Shown piece after piece: positions 17,749 to 27,471 of a stretch of DNA of 64,000 bases (position 1 is its first letter; every line of letters begins with the position of its first letter). Under the pieces are notes generated by a model. That model saw nothing but the letters and a program-made list of their open reading frames with translations, was not told the DNA's origin and did no database searches. The DNA is from Photobacterium chitinilyticum (GTDB lineage Bacteria > Pseudomonadota > Gammaproteobacteria > Enterobacterales > Vibrionaceae), in assembly GCF_004104355.1 (NCBI RefSeq), contig NZ_RJLM01000001.1:724711-788710 (forward strand). The letters are read 5' to 3'. The position numbers and the translations under genes were made by a program.

Positions 17749-20499
17749 ATGAGAATAAAGAATCTTGCTCCTGCCAAGCTAAGTACAAGAACAGCTCTTT
17801 TGTTTGGAGCCGGTCTTTTTGCTATTGCTGCTATATGTTTGTTTTGTGCCCGCTATTTTTTTCTGATGAATCTCAATGATATTGAGCAACAGCAAATTCT
17901 TAAGCACAGTCACCAAGCTAGAGCCATCATCGACATACTCGTTCACAGTCAGGGGGAGCGTTCGTACGATTGGGCTAACTGGGACGAGAGTTATTACCTA
18001 GTAACTAAAGGTGATGAAGCCTATCGAGATCGAAACCTTTACTATGATGGTTTGAAGAATCTAGACCTTGATATGATGCTCTTTCTGAATCGAGAAGGAG
18101 AGGTTATCGAAAGTTCGATGGCTACAGCGCAAGGGCACTCTTCATCCATACAGACAGAAGTTATTGAGCAGATATTGTCTTTGCAAGGCACTGGTGAGTA
18201 CCTGAATGATCTTATTAGCGGTCGAATCCCAGATGTTCAGGCTCAGTCCGGTTTTATTTCGGTCTCCGGTAAAGTCTTAATTGTCAGCGTCACACCAATT
18301 CGAAATAGTCTTTCAGATAGCCCAGTTGGCGGTTGGCTAATATGGGGGCGTTATCTCTCAGCTGTTTTCCCTAGCTACTATAGTGAGGTACTTTCCGCAG
18401 AAAATACTTTGGTTGCAGTAACACCTCAAGACAGCATTGAGAGTAAATCTATACCGCTAACCCAGATCGAGAATGACGGGAAAGACCTGGCTGCATGCGT
18501 TGTTCTGAATGATTTCAATGGCAAGCCGTTGGCTATTTTGAAGAGCAGTAGAGCACGCACTATTTTCCAGGAGGGGAATCAGCTTATTAGCTGGTTGGCC
18601 GTTGCTATGCTGGTTGCAGCCATTTTTACAGGGATCCTGACATTGCTTGCTTTTCGACGAAAAGTGGGAAGTCGTTTTATTGCTTTGGAAAAAGGGCTAG
18701 AAGCACTGGTTCGAGATGAATACAGCACGCGTATGGTTGTTGATGGTAACGATGAGTTCTCGATGGTGGGTGAGGTGATTAACCAAATTCTGACTAAGTC
18801 ATCCCATACCGATTCTGCACTCAATGATGTAGCCCAAAAGTTTGAAGCCCTGTATAGCACGAGCAATCTTGGTTTAGTCATTGTGCTTGATGGCCAGATT
18901 GTTGATGCAAATGATACGTTAGCCTCTATATTACATTATCCGTCGGGCAGGGTACTTATTGGCCAGCCTCTTTTGAATCTCTGTCCGGAATCCGGTGAAC
19001 AGAGTTGTAAGATCGAAGCCATGTATAAGGCTGTTTTAGCTGGGCAAAGGCACTTTGATACCGACATGTTAGCAGCAGACGGTAGCTGGGTTGCCTGTAA
19101 ATTGGAAGTGACGCCAATTAAGCAGCAAAATGGTGAGGCACTGATGTTGTCCGTTAAAGATGTCAGTCAGCAGAAAATGCAGGAAGGGTTGATTAAGCAA
19201 CTGGAAAAGTACGATACGGTTACGGGGCTCGTGAACCGTCAAACGCTGTTTAAATTGCTAGAGTATAAACTGACTGATAAACAATATCTTACATCTACCT
19301 CGCCATCGCTGCTCTACATCAGGATAGAACGATTTAATATTGTAGCAGGCGCATTTGGTCATCAAATGGCTGATGAGGTGCTGGTGGCGATTGCTCGAGA
19401 GCTGAAGCGTGTCGTGGGCAAAGGAAGCTTGGGGCGAGTTGCGGATAGTGAATTTGCATTCGTATTAACGGAAGGAAGCCGATTTACTCCTTATCGTTAT
19501 GCCAAGGCGATAATTGAGGCTTTAGATAAACCTATATTGGTTGAAGGTGTCGAAGTCCGCCTGAGTGTTTCTGTGGGGTTGGTGTTAACAACAAAGCAGG
19601 CCTTATCAGCTGAGAAGATGATGAATGCGGCAGAGTATGCGACTTATTGTGCAGGATTGAAAACGTCAAGGATTCAGTTGTTTACCGACCGTATAGCGGA
19701 ACAACAAAAGAAACATATCCTAATTCAGAGAGATATATCCAATGCTATCCGTGATGGAAGTATTTATCCAAAGTTCCAGCCTCTTATTTGTGGTACCACG
19801 GAAGAAATTTCTGGCTTTGAGGCATTGGCTCGATGGTATCATCCGGAATTGGGGGAAGTGTCTCCGGCCCAGTTTATTCCAATGGCGGAATCACGAGAGC
19901 TGATAATTGCACTGGGGAACAGGATTTTGGATAAGTCTTGTGAGTTTTTGGCGCAAGTAAATAGTCAGCGTCGGGAAGTTGGGCTAGGGCCTCTATCCGT
20001 ACATGTGAACTTGTCTAGTCCTCATTTTTCGCATTCCCAGTTGCTTCCCCAAGTTCAGTCTGCACTTACTCGGCATCAGATTGAACCAGAGAATCTGACA
20101 ATTGAAATTACGGAGAGTATGCTGATCGGTTCTACAAAACAGGTTATTCACCGCATGCAGGTAATAAAGAATATGGGAGTTAAGTTGGCACTGGATGACT
20201 TTGGAACCGGTTATTCTGCTTTGAATTCTTTGTGTGAGTTTCCGTTGGATGTGGTGAAGTTAGATCAGAGCTTTGTTAAGCGTATTGGTGTCGATTATCA
20301 GGGGGAGATACTGATCAGTAGTGTTGTTAGTATGTCTAAAGCATTGGGGCTCAAAATGGTTGCCGAAGGCGTTGAAACTGAACAGCAAAAACTCGCCTTG
20401 CAGGCACTAAATGTTGAAGAGCTTCAAGGGTATTATTTTTATACACCAATGTCTTATCAAGAGAGCCTGAAAGCTGCATTAGTCGGATATACAGGTTAA
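17749..20499 (+). CDS. CHASE4-PAS-GGDEF-EAL cyclic-di-GMP phosphodiesterase
   Basis: Membrane protein of 916 residues. Two transmembrane segments (about 14-40 and 281-303) bracket a periplasmic CHASE4-like sensor with the typical YDWANWDESY. A HAMP-like linker, a PAS domain (about 365-480), a GGDEF-like domain and an EAL domain follow. The GGDEF site is degenerate (VADSEF, 564-569), so cyclase activity is unlikely. The EAL domain keeps GFEALARW (near 691), IEITES, DDFGTGYSAL, KLDQSFVK and EGVET, so it should hydrolyse c-di-GMP, perhaps with GTP-binding control by the dead GGDEF domain. It follows the TPR-GGDEF gene by 137 bases and may be co-transcribed. Confidence 0.88.
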   Translation: MRIKNLAPAKLSTRTALLFGAGLFAIAAICLFCARYFFLMNLNDIEQQQILKHSHQARAIIDILVHSQGERSYDWANWDESYYLVTKGDEAYRDRNLYYDGLKNLDLDMMLFLNREGEVIESSMATAQGHSSSIQTEVIEQILSLQGTGEYLNDLISGRIPDVQAQSGFISVSGKVLIVSVTPIRNSLSDSPVGGWLIWGRYLSAVFPSYYSEVLSAENTLVAVTPQDSIESKSIPLTQIENDGKDLAACVVLNDFNGKPLAILKSSRARTIFQEGNQLISWLAVAMLVAAIFTGILTLLAFRRKVGSRFIALEKGLEALVRDEYSTRMVVDGNDEFSMVGEVINQILTKSSHTDSALNDVAQKFEALYSTSNLGLVIVLDGQIVDANDTLASILHYPSGRVLIGQPLLNLCPESGEQSCKIEAMYKAVLAGQRHFDTDMLAADGSWVACKLEVTPIKQQNGEALMLSVKDVSQQKMQEGLIKQLEKYDTVTGLVNRQTLFKLLEYKLTDKQYLTSTSPSLLYIRIERFNIVAGAFGHQMADEVLVAIARELKRVVGKGSLGRVADSEFAFVLTEGSRFTPYRYAKAIIEALDKPILVEGVEVRLSVSVGLVLTTKQALSAEKMMNAAEYATYCAGLKTSRIQLFTDRIAEQQKKHILIQRDISNAIRDGSIYPKFQPLICGTTEEISGFEALARWYHPELGEVSPAQFIPMAESRELIIALGNRILDKSCEFLAQVNSQRREVGLGPLSVHVNLSSPHFSHSQLLPQVQSALTRHQIEPENLTIEITESMLIGSTKQVIHRMQVIKNMGVKLALDDFGTGYSALNSLCEFPLDVVKLDQSFVKRIGVDYQGEILISSVVSMSKALGLKMVAEGVETEQQKLALQALNVEELQGYYFYTPMSYQESLKAALVGYTG

Positions 20500-20577
20500 A
20501 GCCCATCCATTTGGTGATCCAGTAAGACGGGCAATAGAAACGTAAACTTGTTGTTTTAATCCAATAACCGGTATCGT

Positions 20578-21066
20578 TTATGGGGCAATCCGTATTGGGG
20601 TGCCATCTGATACATATTGGGCTATTTCTCTAATTTGTGGGTTGTTGACGGCAATACAACCGCGGGTCCAATCGACACCTTTATATACGAGAGGCAAATT
20701 TTTTCCGTTTGGCAGGCCATGTATAAAAATATCACCACCAGGATCAACACCTTGCTGCTGTGCTCTGAGTTTGTCTTGCTGGTTGGGATAGTTGATATGC
20801 AAACTTAAGTGATATCGACTTTTTCTATTTCTAAAATCAACTGTATATAATCCTTCAGGAGTCCGGTAGTCTCCTCTTTGTTGTTTATGTCCAACAGGTT
20901 GCTTACCCAAACTGATACTATATTCTCGGAACACAGTATTATTCTTAATAAGGAACATCTTTCTTTCAGACTTTTTTACCAGAACAAGGTCGGCGGTAGG
21001 TCTATCACTGAATGCCATCACACTCTGAGATGCGATAACTAATAATATAAAAAGTAAAGTTTTCAT
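20578..21066 (-). CDS. L,D-transpeptidase (YkuD domain), exported
   Basis: Periplasmic protein of 162 residues. The signal peptide is residues 1-18 (ending VMA). The YkuD-type catalytic region has His116 in DIFIHGLPNG and Cys137 in DWTRGCIAV, followed by the usual Arg/Asn surroundings (NNPQIREI). It is close in size and sequence style to the YafK/ErfK-like small enzymes that cross-link peptidoglycan or attach or release lipoproteins. It is convergent with the EAL gene, with 78 bases between, and faces a 495-base AT-rich region. Confidence 0.88.
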   Translation of the reverse strand: MKTLLFILLVIASQSVMAFSDRPTADLVLVKKSERKMFLIKNNTVFREYSISLGKQPVGHKQQRGDYRTPEGLYTVDFRNRKSRYHLSLHINYPNQQDKLRAQQQGVDPGGDIFIHGLPNGKNLPLVYKGVDWTRGCIAVNNPQIREIAQYVSDGTPIRIAP

Positions 21067-21561
21067 TAACTGCTTAATATTGTTATATATTTATTGAGTA
21101 AATTAATTGAAGTCTTAAATAACGAATAAGAGATATGTTTCATTACTTCATAAGCATCCTTGCCGCCATTATTACGAGTGAAATTGAATTAGCTTTGCAT
21201 ATGTTTTTATCGTTTTTGACATTGCTCTGACATGGCTGACTTTAGTCAATACAATATTAATTATCAACCTTGATTGTGCTTTTTATGAGGTGATGTTGAT
21301 CCCAAATTCAGTGTTTTAATTTCAATGTATTGAAATGAATATATTAATTATTTTGCCTACAAATGTGTTTTATTTCGTCACTTTTTTGTCGTCAAAATGT
21401 TGACGTCATTTTGACGACAAATAGGCAATAAGCCAGAACATCTGTCTTACCGAATAATTCATTCGTCACAAGTTTAGATACTCGCTTACACTGAATTTGA
21501 GTAAGTTTGATATTATATACGCAACCAAGTGATTGCTTTTTTATTGGCAAGGTTCTAATTC
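21067..21561. other. 495-base AT-rich intergenic region
   Basis: Lies between the divergent L,D-transpeptidase and GNAT genes and contains no supported gene. It is rich in A and T, and holds one strong inverted repeat described separately. Confidence 0.5.
21385..21421. repeat. Perfect 15-base inverted repeat with TGACGTCA centre
   Basis: Arms TTTGTCGTCAAAATG and CATTTTGACGACAAA flank the seven bases TTGACGT. The TGACGTCA palindrome sits across the spacer and right arm. It is not followed by a T run and is 140 bases upstream of the GNAT gene, so an operator is more likely than a terminator. Confidence 0.7.
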
Positions 21562-22425
21562 ATGCTACATAATCGCTACCAAATTTATCGTCAAGAAGAC
21601 ACATCGTTCAAATTGACTCAATCTTACAGCTGCTGGCAAGAGGTGGTTGAATTTGCTTTGAGGCAGCCGCTGAATACTAAAAAGAAAGCGTACATTGTTG
21701 ATACACAAGCTGATTGTAATTGCGAAGATATCTTTCGAGTCGATGATTCAGGGAGTCTGATAGCGACAGGCCATCTTGCTCGAATCCTTTATGAGCAAGT
21801 GAAGTTATCACCGCTATCCACTTTAACGCTTGAGGGGGCAATTGAACCTCTGGCAATAACGGATGGTGTGATGGTGTTAAAGCCGCTGTCGGAGGCCTGC
21901 TATGAAATCCAATCACTAAACGGACAGGTTAGCATTACGACGGATCTTGCAATGAAGTCCAGTGTATTGGAGGCTCCGTTTACTCGCCATCAACACTCGG
22001 ATAATGATGTTGCTTTATTGGTGTATTGCCATGATGAGCTGATTGCCACAGCATATTTTAGCCGCTATATCGAAGATCATCGTTTTCCGTTTCATCTGTC
22101 GGAGCTTTGCTATGAACTCTCTCTCCATACTGTGTATGTGGCGCCTGATTTCCGTGGTATGGGGATCGCGACATGCTTGGCCAATAGTATTGTTAATATA
22201 GCTCGTGTAGATATGACTCAGCTCCACCACCTGCTGCTAGAGGCAAATATAAGGCTTAAACCTTGGTTTTCAGCGTTGGCATTGACTCCCGGGGGCGAGG
22301 CGATCTGTGATATTTTAAGCGAGGCATTTGTAGAAATGAACGACGATGTCATTGAGGAGTTAATGGACGAAGGGGTGACGATTAGCTACCAGGACCCGAT
22401 TATTTTTGTCGAAGGTATTGCTTAG
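21562..22425 (+). CDS. GNAT-family N-acetyltransferase with an unknown N-terminal domain
   Basis: Protein of 287 residues. The C-terminal part (about 140-240) looks like a GNAT acetyltransferase, with the acetyl-CoA binding motif VYVAPDFRGMGIATCLA. The first 140 residues are not recognised; they are acidic and contain no membrane segment or signal peptide. The substrate is unknown. It stands alone, with a long upstream region carrying a strong palindrome that may control it. Confidence 0.65.
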   Translation: MLHNRYQIYRQEDTSFKLTQSYSCWQEVVEFALRQPLNTKKKAYIVDTQADCNCEDIFRVDDSGSLIATGHLARILYEQVKLSPLSTLTLEGAIEPLAITDGVMVLKPLSEACYEIQSLNGQVSITTDLAMKSSVLEAPFTRHQHSDNDVALLVYCHDELIATAYFSRYIEDHRFPFHLSELCYELSLHTVYVAPDFRGMGIATCLANSIVNIARVDMTQLHHLLLEANIRLKPWFSALALTPGGEAICDILSEAFVEMNDDVIEELMDEGVTISYQDPIIFVEGIA

Positions 22426-22627
22426 CTGTACTTTTATTATGTGTTTCAGCTCAACTCTATCCATGGATGTATATCATTATTGCCTATACGGCATACTCGT
22501 ATTGGGTTTTCCGCTGCATGCTAAATGAAGGTGAGGGTTACCACTGATGGTCAATCCATGCTTTAAACGTTGGTTTCGTTACTGCTCCGTTGGGTATTGA
22601 ACATTGGCTAACCTCTAGCCCGTAATT

Positions 22628-22659
22628 ATCAAGCACCTAACTGTGACAAGGTGCTTGAT
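22628..22659 (-). terminator. Hairpin after the RND efflux operon
   Basis: Perfect eleven-base arms ATCAAGCACCT and AGGTGCTTGAT around a ten-base loop, 25 bases past the RND stop. No long T run follows, so termination efficiency is uncertain. Confidence 0.55.
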
Positions 22660-22683
22660 GGTGAAAAAAGAGCTGAAAAATGA

Positions 22684-25600
22684 CTAGACTTCTTCTTTCA
22701 TCGTACTTTCTTCCAAAATTTCAAGATTATCTACTGGCTTGAAAGTCGCTTTCTGTTGTTTTTTGGGGGGCTGATCGCGCCCTAGCATAAGCAGGCAAGG
22801 TGTCAGAATAAGAGTCAATAAGGTAGCAAAGGTAAGGCCGCCGGCAACTGCTGTTGCAAGCTGTGACCACCATTGGGTGCTTGGTGCACCAAACTCGACT
22901 TTTCTACTGATAAGATCAATGTTCATCTCCAGTACCATAGGCATTAACCCCAATACTGTAGTGATTGTCGTTAACATAACGGGACGTAACCTCTGGGAGC
23001 CGGTATGCATAATCGCTACCGTTTTTTCGTAGCCTTTTTGCCGTAATTGGTTATAGGTATCGATTAATACAATGTTGTTATTCACCACAATGCCAGCAAG
23101 GGCGATGACACCAATTCCCGACATAATGATGCCAAATGGCCGCTGGAATAGAAGTAGACCCAAGAAGACGCCGACTGTAGAAAAGAGTACGGCACTTAGT
23201 ATCAATAAGGCTTGATAGAAGCTATTGAACTGAGTCACGAGGATCAGTCCCATTACAGCCAGTGCAACAATAAATGCCGACTGGAGAAAGCGGGAAGAAT
23301 TATCTTGTTCTTCGTTTTGTCCGCGAAGTCTAACATTGACGGAATCAGCCATCGTCATGCTATCTATAGCTGCCTGAACGTTGGGAAGCTCAAGACTTAG
23401 GTTGTAGCCGGGAGCCACATCAGCCATGACTTCTAGTACTCGTTTTCCATCAATACGGCTGATCGTGTGTTGCTTGGGAGCTGGGGCGATACTGGAAAAG
23501 TTGGTAATCGGTATTAACCCATACTGGGTTTTGATTCTGAGTTCGTCAAAGCGTCCGATGTCCCGTTTGTTTTGAGGGTAGCGGACAAGAATGTCGACTT
23601 CTTCGTCGGTATCATCGGGTAAATATTCGCCAATTTTGAGTCCATTTGTCACGAACTGGACGGTATTGCCAACTAGTGTCGCATCACCGCCATATCGGGC
23701 CGCATCATCGCGACTAATGTTGATTTCCCAGTCGATCCCAGGCTTGTTGCCTGAGTCTGAAATATTGGTAAAGGCAGCCTGAGACTCAACCCAGTGGCGA
23801 ATTTGCTGGATTGCGTTAGACATTTCATCATTACTTGTGCCGGCTACCTCGATGATAAGGTCGTGGTCATTCGGAGGACCCGCTTCCGGAAACTTGAACT
23901 CCAGTTCGACACCGGCCAAGTCGTGTGTCTTTGTGCGTAGTTCAGCAATGATATCTTTGATAGGGGCGCGATATTGCCAGTCTAGCGGATTAAGCTGGAT
24001 ATAGCCTATTTGGTCATCACCGCCAGTACGGGTGTAAACACTGCTGATCCCTTCTGTTCCGATGATCCTCGTTTCTATATCTCGCATCAGCTTATCTTTT
24101 TCATAGATAGACAGATCACCGTGTGAGCGGACTTTTAACGAAAAGTGGGAAGGGTCAACTTCTGGGAAGAAAACAACGCCCAACCCGGCTTTTGCATAGC
24201 CAAAAGCAACCAGGGCAGCGAACAGTAGGGCACCAACAAGAATTTTCAGAGGATGGTGAATAGCGATGGCAAGGCTATTAAGGTATAACCGAGTAAGCCC
24301 TTTGGCCTGGTCGAACTGTCCTCTTTCAAGTGCCAATTTACGCTGATGTTCTTCCTTGTTGGCCTGTTGAGGTTTGCCAATGACACTACCTAAAACCGGT
24401 ACAAATAACAGCGCCATAATCAAGGAGGCACTTAGCGTGGCGATCAGGGTCAGAGGTAGGTAGCGCATAAACTCACCAGTGATATCTGGCCAGAATAACA
24501 TTGGTGCGAAGGCTGCCAATGTTGTTGCTGTAGATGCCGTGATAGGCCATGCCATTCGCTTTGCGGCTTCCTGATATGCTTGCTTGCGGTGAATTCCTTC
24601 TTGCATCCGGCGATCGGCATACTCGGTGACCACAATGGCGCCGTCAACAAGCATCCCCACCGCCATGATCAGACCAAACAGGACAATAATATTAACGGTA
24701 AGCCCGCTGATGGCGAGTATGAGCAAACCGGTCAAAAAAGACCCGGGAATCGATATTCCGACTAGAAAGGCGGTACGGGAGCCAAGTATTGCCAGTATAA
24801 CCACCACCACCAAGATAATCGCCGATAAGATGTTGTTTTGCAGGTCTACGAGGTTGCTTTTGACTTCTTTCGACTGGTCTAGCGTGTACTCAACCAGTAG
24901 GTTGTCAGGCCACATTGCCATCTGCTGCGCTTCTTTTACCACCGTTTTTACGATCTCAACGGTCTCGATGATATTTTCACCGCTTCGTTTTTTTACATCC
25001 AGGACAACTGCGGGCTGGCCGTTGAGGCGGGCAAAACTGTTGGGATCACGAAACGAGCGACGTACCGTCGCAATATCACCAAAGGTAATGACCTTGTTTC
25101 CGTCTACTTTGATAGGTAGTTCGAGAATGTCTTTCAGCGAGTCAAAAACCGAGGGTACTTTTACTGAAAAACGGCCGTATCCACTGTCAATAAACCCGGC
25201 AGCAACTACACGGTTGTTGCGGGAAACAAGATTGAATACATCGTTTTGATCGAGGCCATAGCTCTCCATCAGCAGGGGTTCGACGACAACCTCGACGACA
25301 TCTTCCCTATCCCCGGCAATATCAACTTCGAGTACTTGTCGGTAGCTCTCGAGCTTGTCCTGAAGTTGTTTGGCAATTTGCACCACTGTTCTTTCAGGAA
25401 CTGTGCCGTAAAGTACCATCGATAGAACAGGGTCAAAACTTGCAATGGTGACCTCTTTTACGATTGGTTCGTCACTATCAGCAGGCAGTTTTGTTTTGGC
25501 TATATCGACAGCTTCACGAACGTCAGCCAGCGCTTCTTTGAGATCAACGCCGACAGTGAACTCAAGTACCACAGAGGCATAGCCTTCCGCGGCAGTTGCT

Positions 25601-25845
25601 TTCATTTCTTTGATGCCTTCTATTGAACGCAGTTCTTTTTCGAGAGGACGAACTAGCAAACGCTCTGAGTCTTCGGGGCTGATACCTTCATGCGAAACAG
25701 ATGTATAGATAATCGGAATAGTGACATCAGGATTAGATTCTTTAGGTACTACCTGATACATGATGGCACCAGCGATCAAGAGGAGTATTAACAAGGTGAT
25801 CATGGTCCGGGAGCGACTTAATGCCGCATTGATAATAGCGAACAT
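22684..25845 (-). CDS. RND-family efflux transporter, inner-membrane subunit
   Basis: Inner-membrane proton-driven pump of 1053 residues with the two large periplasmic loops and twelve membrane segments of the RND superfamily. The TM4 relay region reads VGMLVDGAIVVTEY, with one acidic residue rather than the Asp-Asp pair of AcrB, and the TM10 region reads GIVVNNNIVLID, with Asn in place of the AcrB lysine. It therefore belongs to a different RND branch from AcrB/MexB, and its substrates cannot be read off. Its start overlaps the stop of the adaptor gene upstream (TAATG). No TolC-like gene is next to it, so it probably uses the housekeeping TolC. Confidence 0.88.
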   Translation of the reverse strand: MFAIINAALSRSRTMITLLILLLIAGAIMYQVVPKESNPDVTIPIIYTSVSHEGISPEDSERLLVRPLEKELRSIEGIKEMKATAAEGYASVVLEFTVGVDLKEALADVREAVDIAKTKLPADSDEPIVKEVTIASFDPVLSMVLYGTVPERTVVQIAKQLQDKLESYRQVLEVDIAGDREDVVEVVVEPLLMESYGLDQNDVFNLVSRNNRVVAAGFIDSGYGRFSVKVPSVFDSLKDILELPIKVDGNKVITFGDIATVRRSFRDPNSFARLNGQPAVVLDVKKRSGENIIETVEIVKTVVKEAQQMAMWPDNLLVEYTLDQSKEVKSNLVDLQNNILSAIILVVVVILAILGSRTAFLVGISIPGSFLTGLLILAISGLTVNIIVLFGLIMAVGMLVDGAIVVTEYADRRMQEGIHRKQAYQEAAKRMAWPITASTATTLAAFAPMLFWPDITGEFMRYLPLTLIATLSASLIMALLFVPVLGSVIGKPQQANKEEHQRKLALERGQFDQAKGLTRLYLNSLAIAIHHPLKILVGALLFAALVAFGYAKAGLGVVFFPEVDPSHFSLKVRSHGDLSIYEKDKLMRDIETRIIGTEGISSVYTRTGGDDQIGYIQLNPLDWQYRAPIKDIIAELRTKTHDLAGVELEFKFPEAGPPNDHDLIIEVAGTSNDEMSNAIQQIRHWVESQAAFTNISDSGNKPGIDWEINISRDDAARYGGDATLVGNTVQFVTNGLKIGEYLPDDTDEEVDILVRYPQNKRDIGRFDELRIKTQYGLIPITNFSSIAPAPKQHTISRIDGKRVLEVMADVAPGYNLSLELPNVQAAIDSMTMADSVNVRLRGQNEEQDNSSRFLQSAFIVALAVMGLILVTQFNSFYQALLILSAVLFSTVGVFLGLLLFQRPFGIIMSGIGVIALAGIVVNNNIVLIDTYNQLRQKGYEKTVAIMHTGSQRLRPVMLTTITTVLGLMPMVLEMNIDLISRKVEFGAPSTQWWSQLATAVAGGLTFATLLTLILTPCLLMLGRDQPPKKQQKATFKPVDNLEILEESTMKEEV

Positions 25846-26933
25846 TACTCATTCTCCGTTTGGTGTACAGGAATGACTTTATCTCCCTCACGCACAAAAC
25901 CTTGACCGACAGTAATGACATCAACCTGATCACCCACACCGCTAAGCCATATACCGTCGGGCTCTACCTTGACAATAGCGATTGGGACGAAAGCAACACG
26001 ATCATTATTACCAAGGGTTTTAATTCCCAAGTTTCCTGATTCATCCAGAGCAAGCATCGAAGGTGTGACCTTGATAGCCGATTGTTTATCAAGACTTAAC
26101 TCGACGTCAGCACTGATCCCGGCCGTCATTTTCATACCTGGGTTCGGGATTTCGACTTCGATTGCGAAGGTATTGGTCTGTGCAGAGGCAACGCTTGCCT
26201 GATATCTGATTTTACCATCGGTACTAAAGCCATTTAGTAGGGTAATATGTGCTTTCTGTCCGGTATGGATTTTCTGTATGTGGCGCTCACTGGCATCGGC
26301 ATTGATCACTAGTGGATCAAGGTCCACAACTGTCGCAACTGGATCTCCAATACCCAGGTAGTCCCCTTTCTCAACGTGCAGTGTTTCGACAATCCCATCG
26401 AAAGGGGCATTGATAAGGGTATTTTCCAGTGCCAGCTCCAGGTTCCTGACTGATGCTTTGGCTTCGATCAGCGCCGCTTCTGCCTGGCTTAATGCGACTT
26501 CACCCTGCAAACCACGCTCTCGAAGAGATTTGGCCGCTTTATGTTCTTTGTCACGGACTCGCAATAATGCCTCGGCGCGTTTAAGTTGCAGTTCTCGGTC
26601 AGCTTTGTTGAGTCGGATTAAAGCTTGGCCTTCAGTGACACGCTGCCCTTTACGAACAAGGAGCTTGTCCACGGTTCCCGATACCTCTGCGCCTAAGTTT
26701 GCCTGTCTATCCGGGGCCGTTCGTCCGTATAGTGATACGGAGCGGTGTGTAGGCTGTGATTTAAAGTTGGTTACAATCACCTTGGCAAGCGGCGCTGATT
26801 GTTGTTCCTCCTCATGCTGGAGTGCATTTTCGCTATCTGATGCACCACTGAGCAGCCATAATCCAATAGACAGTAGTATGGCAACCGAGATGATCCAAGG
26901 TTTTTGAGAAAGAAACCGGCGAACTGAAATCAT
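25845..26933 (-). CDS. RND efflux periplasmic adaptor (membrane fusion protein)
   Basis: Periplasmic adaptor of 362 residues that links the inner-membrane pump to an outer-membrane channel. It has an N-terminal membrane anchor (PWIISVAILLSIGLWLLSGA), a split lipoyl domain (GAEVSGTVDKLLVRKGQRV and GIVETLHVEKGDYLGIGDP) around a helical hairpin, a beta-barrel and a membrane-proximal domain. The ATG at 26933 is chosen because AAGGA lies nine bases upstream; the in-frame TTG at 26942 overlaps that site. It is translationally coupled to the pump gene. Confidence 0.88.
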   Translation of the reverse strand: MISVRRFLSQKPWIISVAILLSIGLWLLSGASDSENALQHEEEQQSAPLAKVIVTNFKSQPTHRSVSLYGRTAPDRQANLGAEVSGTVDKLLVRKGQRVTEGQALIRLNKADRELQLKRAEALLRVRDKEHKAAKSLRERGLQGEVALSQAEAALIEAKASVRNLELALENTLINAPFDGIVETLHVEKGDYLGIGDPVATVVDLDPLVINADASERHIQKIHTGQKAHITLLNGFSTDGKIRYQASVASAQTNTFAIEVEIPNPGMKMTAGISADVELSLDKQSAIKVTPSMLALDESGNLGIKTLGNNDRVAFVPIAIVKVEPDGIWLSGVGDQVDVITVGQGFVREGDKVIPVHQTENE

Positions 26934-27471
26934 GTATCGCAATCCTTGTATGGCGAGTGAGGCAATAGTAACGTTGAATATTAACTGCCGTAATATTTGC
27001 TCAGTAGCTGTATTGTTGTTGGTTATTTTATCATCGTTGTATAATCGTTGATGTGTAACTGTTCACGATTGATAAATTAACAGTATGAACATGTATTTGG
27101 TTTAGGTTTCTTATTATTAGAATATAAGCATTTTAGACTTAATGATTTTTCTGAAACTCCAGCAGGGTTCAAATTTTTTTCATCCAACTTGCTCCATTCG
27201 TTCAGGTTATATAAAAACCTAATATACTCACCTCTTATTGATTGTTCTATTAGTTGCGGCATTGATCTTAATTTACTTCAGTAAATATAACCTGAATGTA
27301 TAGGGGAAGTGCTCAGATTTTTGTTCATCTATCTGCCTGTATATTAAGTTGATAGGAATGAGTTTTTTCCTGGCTAACTTTCTATTCTGTGTTGATGGTA
27401 ATACGCGGTGCTTTTACTGATTAAATTGGTAATTAACCCATCAACATAAAGACAAGAATATGGAGTGAAGG
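26934..27471. other. Intergenic region at the edge of the accessory block
   Basis: 538 bases between the divergent efflux operon and the muramidase gene, AT-rich. A minus-strand 61-codon reading frame at 27077-27262 has no convincing ribosome site and was not called. Promoters for both sides must lie here; the muramidase ATG at 27472 is preceded by GGAGTGAAGG. Confidence 0.45.

Noticed and set aside
27077-27262. 61-codon minus-strand frame in the gap before the muramidase gene
   Set aside because: AT-rich, no good ribosome site, no resemblance to a known protein; kept only as a note.
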